A stretch of DNA of 64,000 bases from DTKD01 sp964494345 (lineage in GTDB: Bacteria > Armatimonadota > UBA5829): positions 62,001-126,000 of the forward strand of contig CAZBSI010000008.1 in assembly GCA_964494345.1 (NCBI GenBank), given 5' to 3'. The position numbers and the translations under genes were made by a program. The notes under the pieces were generated by a model. The model searched no databases. It was not told the DNA's origin and was given only the letters and a program-made list of their open reading frames with translations. This document shows, one piece after another, positions 43,845 to 52,180 of the stretch. Positions within the stretch are counted from its first letter, which is position 1. Each line of letters opens with the position of its first letter.

Positions 43845-44985
43845 AGTCGATTACATCCCTGTAGAAATCGAGCGTTTTTGAGACCACCACGGAGCGTTTG
43901 AAGCGCTGCTCGGCAATCGCTTTGCCCGCCTGCCCCATCCGTTTTCGTAAATCGTCGTCGGATAAAATACGTTCAATTCTATCTGCCAGTGTATTCACAT
44001 CATTAAGCGGCACCACGAATCCGCTTTCCCCATCGGCCACCATCTCCGCGATTCCGCCGACGTCCGTGCCAATCACCGGGTTTGCCGCTGCCATAGCCTC
44101 CGAGATTATCACCGGTGCGTTCTCCTGTTTGGAAGTAAGAGCGACGACAGACGCTTTGGAGTGCTCTTCAGCCATCTGCTCTACAGACAGACTTCCTAGA
44201 AAGTCGACGTTTTTTTCTATTCCGCGCTCAGCCACAAAAGAAAGACAACGCTCATAATATTCCTGATTGCGCACCCCGCCCGCTACGCGCAGGCGAATAT
44301 GCGGGTATTTATCGACCAGCGTCGCAACTGCTTCGAGCAGGTATAACACATTTTTCAGGTCATAAATAAACCCGCCGAACAAAATGCGGCCCGGCTCTGC
44401 GCGGTCCTCTACATCAAACCAGCGATCCTTTATAGAATTGTCGATATATCGAATATCCCTGGCGCGCACATTTGAGCCATACTCGCCGATGCAATAACGA
44501 TTGATGGCGATAATATTTTTCGCTCTTCTTATAGAGTCTGACTCATAACGACACGCAAGCTGAGAGTGCAGTTGTGCCAGACCTCGAAAAGATACAGTCT
44601 CCCGGCGAAGGATGCCGTGCATGGTCAAAATCGAAGGCCAGCCACGTTCGAGAGCCGAGTAGCCATACAGAAGCTGCGTATGCACGTGAATAATATCCGG
44701 CGCGATTTCATTAAGCTTGGACCGAATCCTGCGGCGATCAACTGCAAACGCGGTCAAACACCCCAGTCTTCCAAACAGCGGAAGAAGATGTACGTGCACA
44801 CCACCAGAGGATATCCGGTCTACGGGGCGATCAAGACCGATTACAGCCGTTATTGTGTGAACCTCGACCCCTTCTGCCGCACTCAGGCCATCTGCCAGCG
44901 AGGATGTCACCGCCTCCACCCCTCCGAACACACTGCCCTCGGAGGGAGGATAAGGCCCAACAATTGCCACGCGCAGATTGCTCAT
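43819..44985 (-). CDS. Glycosyltransferase family 4 protein, tandem paralogue 3
   Basis: 388 residues. N-terminal VAIVGPYPPSEGSVFGGVEA, LPLFGRLGCLTAFAVDRR; shared block RYIDNSIKDRWF, ILFGGFIYDLKNVLYLLEAV, VDFLGSLSVEQMAEEHSKAS and SKQENAPVIISEAMAAANPV. Preceded by a 42-base gap from the O-antigen ligase stop and followed by an overlap with paralogue 2. The charged C-terminus (DYERRRSTK) extends past the next gene's start. Confidence 0.85.
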   Translation of the reverse strand: MSNLRVAIVGPYPPSEGSVFGGVEAVTSSLADGLSAAEGVEVHTITAVIGLDRPVDRISSGGVHVHLLPLFGRLGCLTAFAVDRRRIRSKLNEIAPDIIHVHTQLLYGYSALERGWPSILTMHGILRRETVSFRGLAQLHSQLACRYESDSIRRAKNIIAINRYCIGEYGSNVRARDIRYIDNSIKDRWFDVEDRAEPGRILFGGFIYDLKNVLYLLEAVATLVDKYPHIRLRVAGGVRNQEYYERCLSFVAERGIEKNVDFLGSLSVEQMAEEHSKASVVALTSKQENAPVIISEAMAAANPVIGTDVGGIAEMVADGESGFVVPLNDVNTLADRIERILSDDDLRKRMGQAGKAIAEQRFKRSVVVSKTLDFYRDVIDYERRRSTK

Positions 44986-45027
44986 CGCGCAGGATCTCCT
45001 TTTGCGGTTTCGATTATGTAAAACACT

Positions 45028-46722
45028 CTAAACGTGAGTCAACACCGGCGTTTCGCTGTGAATGTTTTTGGCTCCGGCATTTTTGCGCGCAAGCGCCTCT
45101 TCGTTGGCTATTTCACCAAGCCGGACCCCTATCGCAAACATCGCCCATAAGACGTAGTTCGGATATTTGAAGAAACGTATGTCATAGGTTAATGTCGAGG
45201 CAAAGTGACCCACGCTGGCCACTATCAGCAGGGTAATCAGATCCTTGCCAAATATCCCTTCATCCGGCAGCCTCGCCCTTACTCTAAACAGATGAACAAT
45301 AAAGGCGATAAAACTGCCGAGATACAGGAACCCTCCTACGAGACCTTCTTCAGCAAGAATGGTGAGAAACGAGTTGTGAGAAGTGATTACAGGATAGAGC
45401 TTTTTTTGCGGGTAAATCTGAAGCGGCTGCATACCTCTGGCATACCACCCGCTCAGTGTGCCGGCGTTGGTGATATATTTCTCAAGTCCGTAGTCGATTT
45501 GGCCCAAACCAATACCGAAAACCGGATGATGCTTTACAATGTTTAATGTGCCGGCTGTGATAACAACCCGACCTAACATCGTGCTCTGCTTGGTCAATCT
45601 TCGGTGGATTTGCCTGTTAGAGGCAACAATCGGCGCTGCAACTATTACAGCTATTACTGCGCCAACAAGCAATCCAACGTAATATTTTCTATACGCCTTC
45701 GCAAAAAATGGCATCAGAAGCAGCAACATCGCAGGGGCAATGTATCCTCCCCTGGTATAGGTAAAATAACAGCCTATCAATTGCACCAGTATTAAAGCCA
45801 GCAAAAACATCTTTAAGGACTTGCGCTGGAGATTGTAATACAGGTGATAGGTCAGAAACGCCGTTATCCCCAAAAATGTACCGAGCGCAGAGGGGTTGAT
45901 AAGCGGCCCGCAGGCCCTTCCCACGTCGGCATAACCCAGCCTTGATTCCACCGGCAAAAATGAACTAAACCATCTCAGCCCGGTGAAGTGCTCGTAGAAA
46001 GCCGAAAGAGCGGAATAGCCTCCCGCGACAACTAATGCGATGATGGCTCCAAGAAGCTGTTTTCTGGTGGCAAGGACGGATTTTGCGATATAGTAAGCTA
46101 TGAGCGCCAGCGCGATGTGGTCGAACTTTTCGGCAAGTGTGCGCAAAATCTCTCGAACACTGCCAGGATGCATCACGTAAAGAGCGAGTGCAATGTAGGC
46201 AACGTGCAGCAGCGTCAGAGCCTCTCCGGTAATCGGCCGCTTAATTCGATGACGATGCAATAGCGTTCGAAGAATAAGAAAGCCCGCCAATGTTGCAATC
46301 GTTACACGGTCGAAACTGATCGTTGGTATACCAGAGCCGAAGTCCATTCTGAGAAAAATAAACCCCAGGGGCGAAAACGCGAGCCAGAAGATATATGTAG
46401 CCGTAGGTTTCGCCGCCGCGAAGACCAGACATGCCACTATGATCATAAAGGCTACTATGTAGATCCACAGCAGCTGATTACACAGATGAGCCAACAGCAG
46501 TTGCAGCCCGAAGTACGCCGCAAACCCGAACGCCACCACAACCCATCGCACCAGCTTCCGCCAGCCCGGCGCAGTGGCAGTTCGGACCACGCCAATCCCA
46601 TATCCTGCTCCCGCAAGCGCGCCGCCGCCGGGGGAATATTCGGCGCTTCCTGCACTGAACCTCTCCCTGACCAGCTTAAACGGCCTTACTATTGCGCGAA
46701 GACTGTTTCGAAGAAACCTCAT
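45028..46722 (-). CDS. O-antigen ligase/polymerase (Wzy/WaaL-type)
   Basis: Polytopic membrane protein, about 564 residues and twelve helices, with the family's long periplasmic loop near the C-terminal side, between FALLVLQLIGCYFTYTRG-type helices and HPVFGIGLGQIDYGLEKY. The TRGGY arginine-glycine motif and the SHNSFLTILAEEGLVGG segment are hallmarks. It would polymerise or ligate the lipid-linked repeat. The ATG at 46722 (AGAGGG upstream) is used; the frame stays open for 59 codons before it, into the exosortase gene region. Follows the exosortase with a 16-base gap. Confidence 0.85.
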   Translation of the reverse strand: MRFLRNSLRAIVRPFKLVRERFSAGSAEYSPGGGALAGAGYGIGVVRTATAPGWRKLVRWVVVAFGFAAYFGLQLLLAHLCNQLLWIYIVAFMIIVACLVFAAAKPTATYIFWLAFSPLGFIFLRMDFGSGIPTISFDRVTIATLAGFLILRTLLHRHRIKRPITGEALTLLHVAYIALALYVMHPGSVREILRTLAEKFDHIALALIAYYIAKSVLATRKQLLGAIIALVVAGGYSALSAFYEHFTGLRWFSSFLPVESRLGYADVGRACGPLINPSALGTFLGITAFLTYHLYYNLQRKSLKMFLLALILVQLIGCYFTYTRGGYIAPAMLLLLMPFFAKAYRKYYVGLLVGAVIAVIVAAPIVASNRQIHRRLTKQSTMLGRVVITAGTLNIVKHHPVFGIGLGQIDYGLEKYITNAGTLSGWYARGMQPLQIYPQKKLYPVITSHNSFLTILAEEGLVGGFLYLGSFIAFIVHLFRVRARLPDEGIFGKDLITLLIVASVGHFASTLTYDIRFFKYPNYVLWAMFAIGVRLGEIANEEALARKNAGAKNIHSETPVLTHV

Positions 46723-46738
46723 TAGTACCCTCTGGCGC

Positions 46739-48508
46739 TCAATGCTCGAACTGCGGCGAGTTCGCCACAAACTCTCGAATAAACCTCTGCAGCCTCGCCA
46801 ATGAGGTCTGTGAGTCTTCATAATACGCAGGAGTGGAGAACCTGTAGCAATAGGACTGGCGATTTTTATAGTTTGCTTCGGCCTTCTCGGCGCTTCCAAT
46901 GCCGAACCAGCTTTGGGCTATTGCTCTAAGGTCGTTGAACTGCATCTTTCGCATCACCAACCGCACCTGACTGGTCCTTGGATAGGTCTCATGGTCGGTG
47001 CTATACCAATAGACTAAAAGATAACTGTCCCCGGTATCTCTGTTGGAGTATCGAAGATATGTCGCCTTAACCGTTATCGGTTTGGGCTTATTGAATCGCA
47101 TTGTAATCACGCGATCCTCATCAATCGAACTACCTCCGCCGGGTATGCAACTGTGCGGGTCATGGAATGCGTCCGTATCACGCGCCGCCTGCACCAGCAC
47201 TGCCGCGCTTTCGACGTCGTGTGCGGCGTTAATATAAACCCTGCTGAGCATATCGGCGGTTTTAAGCTCTGTCTGGGTAAGTGAGTCTATTTTCATATCC
47301 TGCGAGAACCACGTGCCGAATTTCGGCGGGAAGTTTTCTCTGGTAAGCTCCCCACGTGAGGTGGCCTCCAGCGGCTTAATAGCAAAGTTGCTGAGCAGGA
47401 TAACCAGGAAAAGCGCCAGGGCCACGGTTCCCGGCAGGCTGCGGACTTTGCGAACCGGGCTTGTTTTAGCAGCTTCGATTTCCGATTCGGAGGGGCTCGG
47501 TATGCCGAAATCGACCGCCTTGATCAACCTGGCGATGCCGAACAATATAGCAAAGGATAACACCAGTTCGAAGACCATAGCCCACGAGTCGTGGAACTTA
47601 AACATTGTCTCCGCCGATTCGGTCCAGATGCCGACATAGCCGATCACCGCAATGCGCAGCCCGTTGACAAATAAGCTCAGCGGCAGTGATATCCCGACCA
47701 GCAGCAGCTTCTTCCACCACGACGTATTCAGCATATAGACAAAGAAAGCCGTGAACGTGATCAGCGAAATCAGCATTCTGAACCCGCTGCACTCACCCTC
47801 TACTCGGAGCACGCCCTCGGATTCCCCCGGCCCAGCCGGAAGTTTCGGAGAGTAGATCAGATTGCCTGCCTGCCGTATTCCCCAACCGGAATCACTAAAA
47901 ATCTCGCCGGAATAATGCAGCACCTTCACCGCCAGCGTAGTGGAGGACTTCTGCACAGGAAAAGAGGCTTTATCCAGCAGAGTCGAAGGCATCGGCACCA
48001 TAAATATTAGGTACAGAACAGGAAACAGAAGCATCCTGGTCATCCGACTGCCGACAAACATCAGCAAGCATCCGATCAGGAACGCCAAAAAAGTGATTGC
48101 GCAAATATTGCCGGAGCCAGTCCATCTTCCAAAGATAAAACACGGTATGGACGGGATGATTAACAACAACCCCAACCACGATGGCTGTATTTTAACCAGG
48201 GCCAGCCGTTTGCGGTTGGCCCAGACCATAAACAGCGATATCAGAGGAACAAGCGGCCCGTGGGAGTAGTATGAATGCGGCTTTTGCCACGCCTTCCACC
48301 AATCCACGAACGGGAACTGCCATTGCATTGCCACAAATAGCGCCCCAGCCAGGAGAAGCGGCCAGTATCCCTTGAACGCCGCACTCAAAAAAGGCAGGAC
48401 CTGTTGCGCCAGGTTGACGCCGCCGCCTTTATCAACTTGTTTGCCGCATTTTGGACACGCGTCCACGCCATCGGCAAGCTCGACACCACATTTCCGGCAC
48501 TCACGCAT
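46739..48508 (-). CDS. Exosortase with N-terminal zinc ribbon, fused to EpsI domain
   Basis: 589 residues. An N-terminal zinc ribbon (CRKCGVELADGVDACPKCG) precedes an eight-helix exosortase core with catalytic Cys in VEGECSGFRML (about 240), Arg in NGLRIAVIG (about 285) and His in FHDSWAMVFE (about 306), the family's C-R-H triad. The last about 220 residues are an EpsI/DUF3485 domain, with NFPPKFGTWFSQD and HDPHSCIPGGG. Exosortases process PEP-CTERM proteins; the likely substrate is 52181. The start is an ATG at 48508 with AGGAGG 11 bases upstream; the frame's first ATG lies before that site. Zinc ribbon on this family is unusual. Confidence 0.88.
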   Translation of the reverse strand: MRECRKCGVELADGVDACPKCGKQVDKGGGVNLAQQVLPFLSAAFKGYWPLLLAGALFVAMQWQFPFVDWWKAWQKPHSYYSHGPLVPLISLFMVWANRKRLALVKIQPSWLGLLLIIPSIPCFIFGRWTGSGNICAITFLAFLIGCLLMFVGSRMTRMLLFPVLYLIFMVPMPSTLLDKASFPVQKSSTTLAVKVLHYSGEIFSDSGWGIRQAGNLIYSPKLPAGPGESEGVLRVEGECSGFRMLISLITFTAFFVYMLNTSWWKKLLLVGISLPLSLFVNGLRIAVIGYVGIWTESAETMFKFHDSWAMVFELVLSFAILFGIARLIKAVDFGIPSPSESEIEAAKTSPVRKVRSLPGTVALALFLVILLSNFAIKPLEATSRGELTRENFPPKFGTWFSQDMKIDSLTQTELKTADMLSRVYINAAHDVESAAVLVQAARDTDAFHDPHSCIPGGGSSIDEDRVITMRFNKPKPITVKATYLRYSNRDTGDSYLLVYWYSTDHETYPRTSQVRLVMRKMQFNDLRAIAQSWFGIGSAEKAEANYKNRQSYCYRFSTPAYYEDSQTSLARLQRFIREFVANSPQFEH

Positions 48509-48552
48509 TTCCCGCAGTTCCTCCTGTAACATCCGAAGCGGGCGATATATAC

Positions 48553-48648
48553 CGGCCGATCTCTGTCCCGGCCATTTTCCGTAGTGGCCGATCTCCGTCC
48601 CGGCCAGTTTTCGCAGTGGCCGGCCTCTGTCCCGGCCATTTTCCCCAG
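48553..48648. repeat. Three 32-bp tandem repeats before the exosortase gene
   Basis: Units at 48553-48584, 48585-48616 and 48617-48648, differing at a few bases: core GGCCGATCTCCGTCCCGGCC, then a TTTTC stretch. Each unit holds the inverted pair GGCC...GGCC and can form a hairpin. They fill the gap between the Wzc-like gene and the exosortase, where they may attenuate or divide the transcript. Confidence 0.85.
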
Positions 48649-48654
48649 CGGACG

Positions 48655-50790
48655 CTATCGTGCGCCCTTGCTCGAGTTTCTAATAGTTTTTGTGCCACCA
48701 GCGAGCTGCGGCAGCCCAACGCCCTCGTAGGAGCGATGATAGTGGAAGTAGCTGCTGGAGTCTTCCCTTCGGACTTTGTTCAGGACAACACCCAACAGAT
48801 GTATTCCAACGCTGTCCAATCTCGCGCGCAGTTCGGACTCACTTCCCCTGGGCACTCTGCCCGCGGAGTGAACAACCACAGCATTTCCGACGATACTGGC
48901 CACAAGGACCGGGTCCGGGAATGCAATGCCCGCAGGAGTGTCGAAGATAACGAAATCAGCCAGATCAGATATCTGCTGAGCAAAATCTTTCATCTCCGGA
49001 GATCGGAGCAGCTTGACCGGGTTATCCGGAATCGGCCCGGACCCAACCAGCAGCAGGCCCGGCACTCTTGTCGGCATCAGCGCATCTTCCAGCGTGGCTC
49101 CGCCGCTGAGAATATTCGTAAGCCCAACACGGTTCTCCACATTGAAAATCAGATGCTGTGTCGGTTTGCGAAGGTCAGAATCGACCAAAATAACCCGTGC
49201 GCCTTCCCGTGCCAACGCGACGGCAAGGTTAGAAGCGGTAATGCTGCGGCCTGCATCAGGCTCAGCGCTGACAATCACAATCGAATTGCTCTCATTCTCC
49301 TGCGTAGCAATCCAGAGGTTGGAAGTCAGCATCTGATACGCCACATCCATAATCTCCGGACAGTTCTGCCTCGGCAGCGAGTGAGCCCTGGAAGTCGGAA
49401 CAGCGGCAAGAACCGGCAAGTCGAGCAGTTTCTCAGCATCGTTGACGGTCTTGACCGTGTTATCCGTATAATGCAGCAGAAACGCGACGCCGACACCCAT
49501 CAACGGGGCCAACATCAACGCAAGTATAATCTTCAGGCCCTGTTTTTGATCGACCGGCCGAACGAACGCCGGGTCGATGGTCTTTAGAGCAACTTCGTTT
49601 TTGTTCTGCTGCTCCAGAATCTTAGCCTCATCGAGCTTGTTTTTCATCAAGGCATAGGTGTCGGTGGCTGTTTTCAGGTCGACCATCAATTCAGCCATTT
49701 TGGCTTCTTTTTCGGGCAACTGAGCCATCTCTGCCCTTGCCTCGTTGGCAACATTTTGAGCAGCAGTCTGCTGTGCCGCCGTGGCGACATCCTCCACTCT
49801 GGCGTTTACATAAGTATTTGCCGCGTTTTGATATACTGGGTTTTTGGATTCGGACGTGCCTGCAACATATTCTTCTTTCGTGCCCAGAAGTTCCTGTTTA
49901 ACATTGTCGATCTGCGCCTGTACGGCGAGCACTTCCGGGTGATTGGGCCCTCGACGGGACTGCCCCGGCCCCCCGTTGAGCATGCTGGCCTTCTTCGTCT
50001 CCAAGTCGACTAACAGCTCAGTCAAACGCTGCCAGATGGGGTTGCGCGAGACGGTTTTGCCGCTTTCCTGCCATTCATTGAGCCTCTCGACTTCTTTAAG
50101 GGCTTGATTCGATCGAGCCGCCGCCGCCTGATGGGCAATTTGCGTTGTGGAGAACGTCTCCTCGGCACGGCTGATCCTTTGAATAGCCGCTGCGGATTGC
50201 TGGTCTATTTGAATGACGCCGCTTTCCTCTTTATACTTCTTGACGGCGTTCTGCGCGCGGATCATTGCGGCGTGGGTCGCCTCGATTTGAGCTTCAATGA
50301 ACTCCTTGCTCTGGCTGACAGATGCGTTATTGAGGTCGGCATATACTTTTTTGAACTCAGCCGCGACCACGTCTGCCGCGACTTTTGCAGCCTCAGCATC
50401 CGGAAGCGTAACCTCAATTGCGAGTATGTTAGTATCTCTAACCGGGGTTACGGATGTGGCAGACAGTATCCGCCTCGCGTCGTAGTTCAACCCCAGGTCC
50501 GAAAGCGTCTGAGCCGCGTTTTGCATAACCCTCTGGCTGGTGGCCAGATTGCCCAGATTCGATATCTGCAACTGCAAATCCGTCGGGCTGCTCACCAACT
50601 GAGACTGGTAAAGCGGGACTCCCAGATCCTTCAGGCTCCTGGACTCCATAACCGTAGTACGGCCGATATATAGAGGTTCTGAATTATAATTCCAGAACGC
50701 GACCGCAATCAACGCCGCCAACGTCCCCAATAGAATCAGCCAGCGTCTCCTGCGTATTACTCTATAGTAGCGCCAAAATTCCACGGACAC
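48655..50790 (-). CDS. Wzc/GumC-like polysaccharide co-polymerase with degenerate tyrosine-kinase domain
   Basis: 711 residues. N-terminal Wzz domain with helices near residues 15-33 and 418-440 flanking a coiled-coil periplasmic segment (about 160-400), then a cytoplasmic BY-kinase-like domain. The Walker A position (508-517) reads SAEPDAGRSI: the invariant Lys is Arg (residue 515) and G-E-G-K-S-T is lost, although Walker A' (VDSDLRKP), Walker B (VIFDTP) and a Tyr-rich tail (SSSYFHYHRSYEG) remain. So the kinase may not bind ATP normally, while chain-length control could persist. Start ATG at 50790, 22 bases past the wza-like stop. Confidence 0.9.
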   Translation of the reverse strand: MSVEFWRYYRVIRRRRWLILLGTLAALIAVAFWNYNSEPLYIGRTTVMESRSLKDLGVPLYQSQLVSSPTDLQLQISNLGNLATSQRVMQNAAQTLSDLGLNYDARRILSATSVTPVRDTNILAIEVTLPDAEAAKVAADVVAAEFKKVYADLNNASVSQSKEFIEAQIEATHAAMIRAQNAVKKYKEESGVIQIDQQSAAAIQRISRAEETFSTTQIAHQAAAARSNQALKEVERLNEWQESGKTVSRNPIWQRLTELLVDLETKKASMLNGGPGQSRRGPNHPEVLAVQAQIDNVKQELLGTKEEYVAGTSESKNPVYQNAANTYVNARVEDVATAAQQTAAQNVANEARAEMAQLPEKEAKMAELMVDLKTATDTYALMKNKLDEAKILEQQNKNEVALKTIDPAFVRPVDQKQGLKIILALMLAPLMGVGVAFLLHYTDNTVKTVNDAEKLLDLPVLAAVPTSRAHSLPRQNCPEIMDVAYQMLTSNLWIATQENESNSIVIVSAEPDAGRSITASNLAVALAREGARVILVDSDLRKPTQHLIFNVENRVGLTNILSGGATLEDALMPTRVPGLLLVGSGPIPDNPVKLLRSPEMKDFAQQISDLADFVIFDTPAGIAFPDPVLVASIVGNAVVVHSAGRVPRGSESELRARLDSVGIHLLGVVLNKVRREDSSSYFHYHRSYEGVGLPQLAGGTKTIRNSSKGAR

Positions 50791-50812
50791 ATCCTCCTGT
50801 TTGCCGGCAAGA

Positions 50813-51823
50813 CTAGAAGCCTACCCGACGCAGATAGCTAAGATTGACCATCGTGCTGACCACCGATGCGACTCTGTTCCAATCGAACTTCTTGGAATCC
50901 GGCACAACCACGACGTCTCCAGGGTTCAATACAAGATCCTGCGACATATCTCCCGTATCGAACAATTTACGGAAGTTCGCCTTAATTCTCTCCGGCTTTG
51001 CAGGATCGCCGCGCATCAGCACAGTCTCCCTAATAGAGCCGCGCTCGGTTGATCCGCCCGCCAGGCTGATAGCGGAAAGGATAGTGGTATTGTCCTTAAG
51101 GCTGTATTGACCCGGGCGGTTAACCTGACCGAGCACATAGATCTTATTGTTGTACTCCTCGTGGGGAATATAAATCACGTCTCCGTTTGTAAGGACGTGA
51201 TTTTGAGACATATCCCCAGCGAGCAATTTTTTGATGTTGACGGGTATCTGGTGGTCGGCGTCTTTATGAGTCAGGGTGGCGGATTCAAGCATAGCGTCGT
51301 CCTGATAACTTCCCGCCAGACCAATTGCATCAAAGACGGTATCGCCGTCCTTAAACTCCCACGACCCCGGCCTTGACACCGCGCCGAGCACCCGGACTTG
51401 CGGCTTATGCAGGCTTATCAGACTAACCTGCACCTTAGCATCGTATACAATGTCCTGTTCGGCCAGCAATTTGGCGATCTTATCGGCAATTTGCGTCTGA
51501 GTAAGCCCAACGACTTCCATTTCGCCCAGATAAGGGACATTGATTGTGCCGCCTGGGGTGACCTGAAACTGCATTGCACTGAGTTGTGACTCCCCCCAAA
51601 CGTCCAGTCTGAGCACATCCTCCGCCACAACCCGGTAGTTTGGGTCGGCATTGTATGCAGTTACAGGCTCGGGAAGAGGATCATTTGCGGTAGGTGGCGT
51701 GTTGACCACCGACGGGACCGCAGCAACCCTTTGGTCAGTATCAACAGCAGCAGCAAACGCAGGCACGGCAATAAACAAAGCCGCCCCCAAAGCCGCCAAC
51801 GGTTGTAGGACACGTGTTTTCAC
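50813..51823 (-). CDS. Polysaccharide export protein (Wza-like, poly-sugar export plus SLBB domains)
   Basis: Outer-membrane-type export protein, 336 residues. Signal peptide (PLAALGAALFIAVPAFAA), then the poly-export domain (YRVVAEDVLRLDVWGESQLS, VTPGGTINVPYLGEMEVVGL) and two SLBB repeats (VRVLGAVSRPGSWEFKDGDT and IYVLGQVNRPGQYSLKDNTT). No lipobox is seen, unlike classic Wza. The GTG at 51823 has AGGAGG eight bases upstream. First gene of the large exopolysaccharide operon, ahead of the Wzc-like gene. Confidence 0.92.
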   Translation of the reverse strand: MKTRVLQPLAALGAALFIAVPAFAAAVDTDQRVAAVPSVVNTPPTANDPLPEPVTAYNADPNYRVVAEDVLRLDVWGESQLSAMQFQVTPGGTINVPYLGEMEVVGLTQTQIADKIAKLLAEQDIVYDAKVQVSLISLHKPQVRVLGAVSRPGSWEFKDGDTVFDAIGLAGSYQDDAMLESATLTHKDADHQIPVNIKKLLAGDMSQNHVLTNGDVIYIPHEEYNNKIYVLGQVNRPGQYSLKDNTTILSAISLAGGSTERGSIRETVLMRGDPAKPERIKANFRKLFDTGDMSQDLVLNPGDVVVVPDSKKFDWNRVASVVSTMVNLSYLRRVGF

Positions 51824-52180
51824 GTTTGGTTCCTCCTGGAAAACGCACAGCTTCCCCGTCCCTTGCAATAAGATGCGGGTCCTGTAGTCTCAATTATTGA
51901 CTTGCTGGCTCGTATCTTTAGACCGAGCTCAAGTATATATGCCAGCATATTTACGGAAGACACTCGGCCGCCGGTTCCCACGAAGTGATATTACAAGACT
52001 GAGCCGGCTATTTTTCGGCCTTAAAACTCATATCAAGGCTGCCTGCCCGGTATAACCCGTTGTATTTATGGGTTTGGCACACTTTGTGCATACACCTTCA
52101 TGCGAGAACGCCGAATAGTAGCGGAGTCGGCGGTTGATGTTGTCGGCCACACCAGTCGACAGTTAACGGGGTACCACATT
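51824..52180. promoter_or_regulatory. Divergent control region of the export operon and the PEP-CTERM gene
   Basis: 357 bases without a gene. It contains a 14-bp palindrome ATATGCCAGCATAT (51937-51950) upstream of the export gene and a sigma-54-type promoter (52075-52089) ahead of the PEP-CTERM gene. No convincing sigma-70 boxes were found for the minus strand, and no riboswitch fold was recognised. Confidence 0.6.
52075..52089 (+). promoter_or_regulatory. Sigma-54-type promoter (-24 GG, -12 GC)
   Basis: TGGCACACTTTGTGC: GG at 52076-52077 and GC at 52088-52089 are separated by exactly 10 bases, with the consensus TGGCAC box intact and only the first T of TTGC changed. Transcription would start near 52101, about 80 bases before the ATG. 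PEP-CTERM genes are known to be driven by sigma-54 regulators (PrsR-type) in several bacteria. Confidence 0.6.

Noticed and set aside
51901..51960. TGGCATATATACTTGAG on the minus strand as a second sigma-54 promoter for the export gene
   Set aside because: GG-N10 spacing ends in TG, not GC, so the -12 element is absent.
52000..52180. Possible cyclic-di-GMP riboswitch before the PEP-CTERM gene
   Set aside because: The conserved GEMM core bases are not found; the region is explained by the sigma-54-type promoter and a plain leader.
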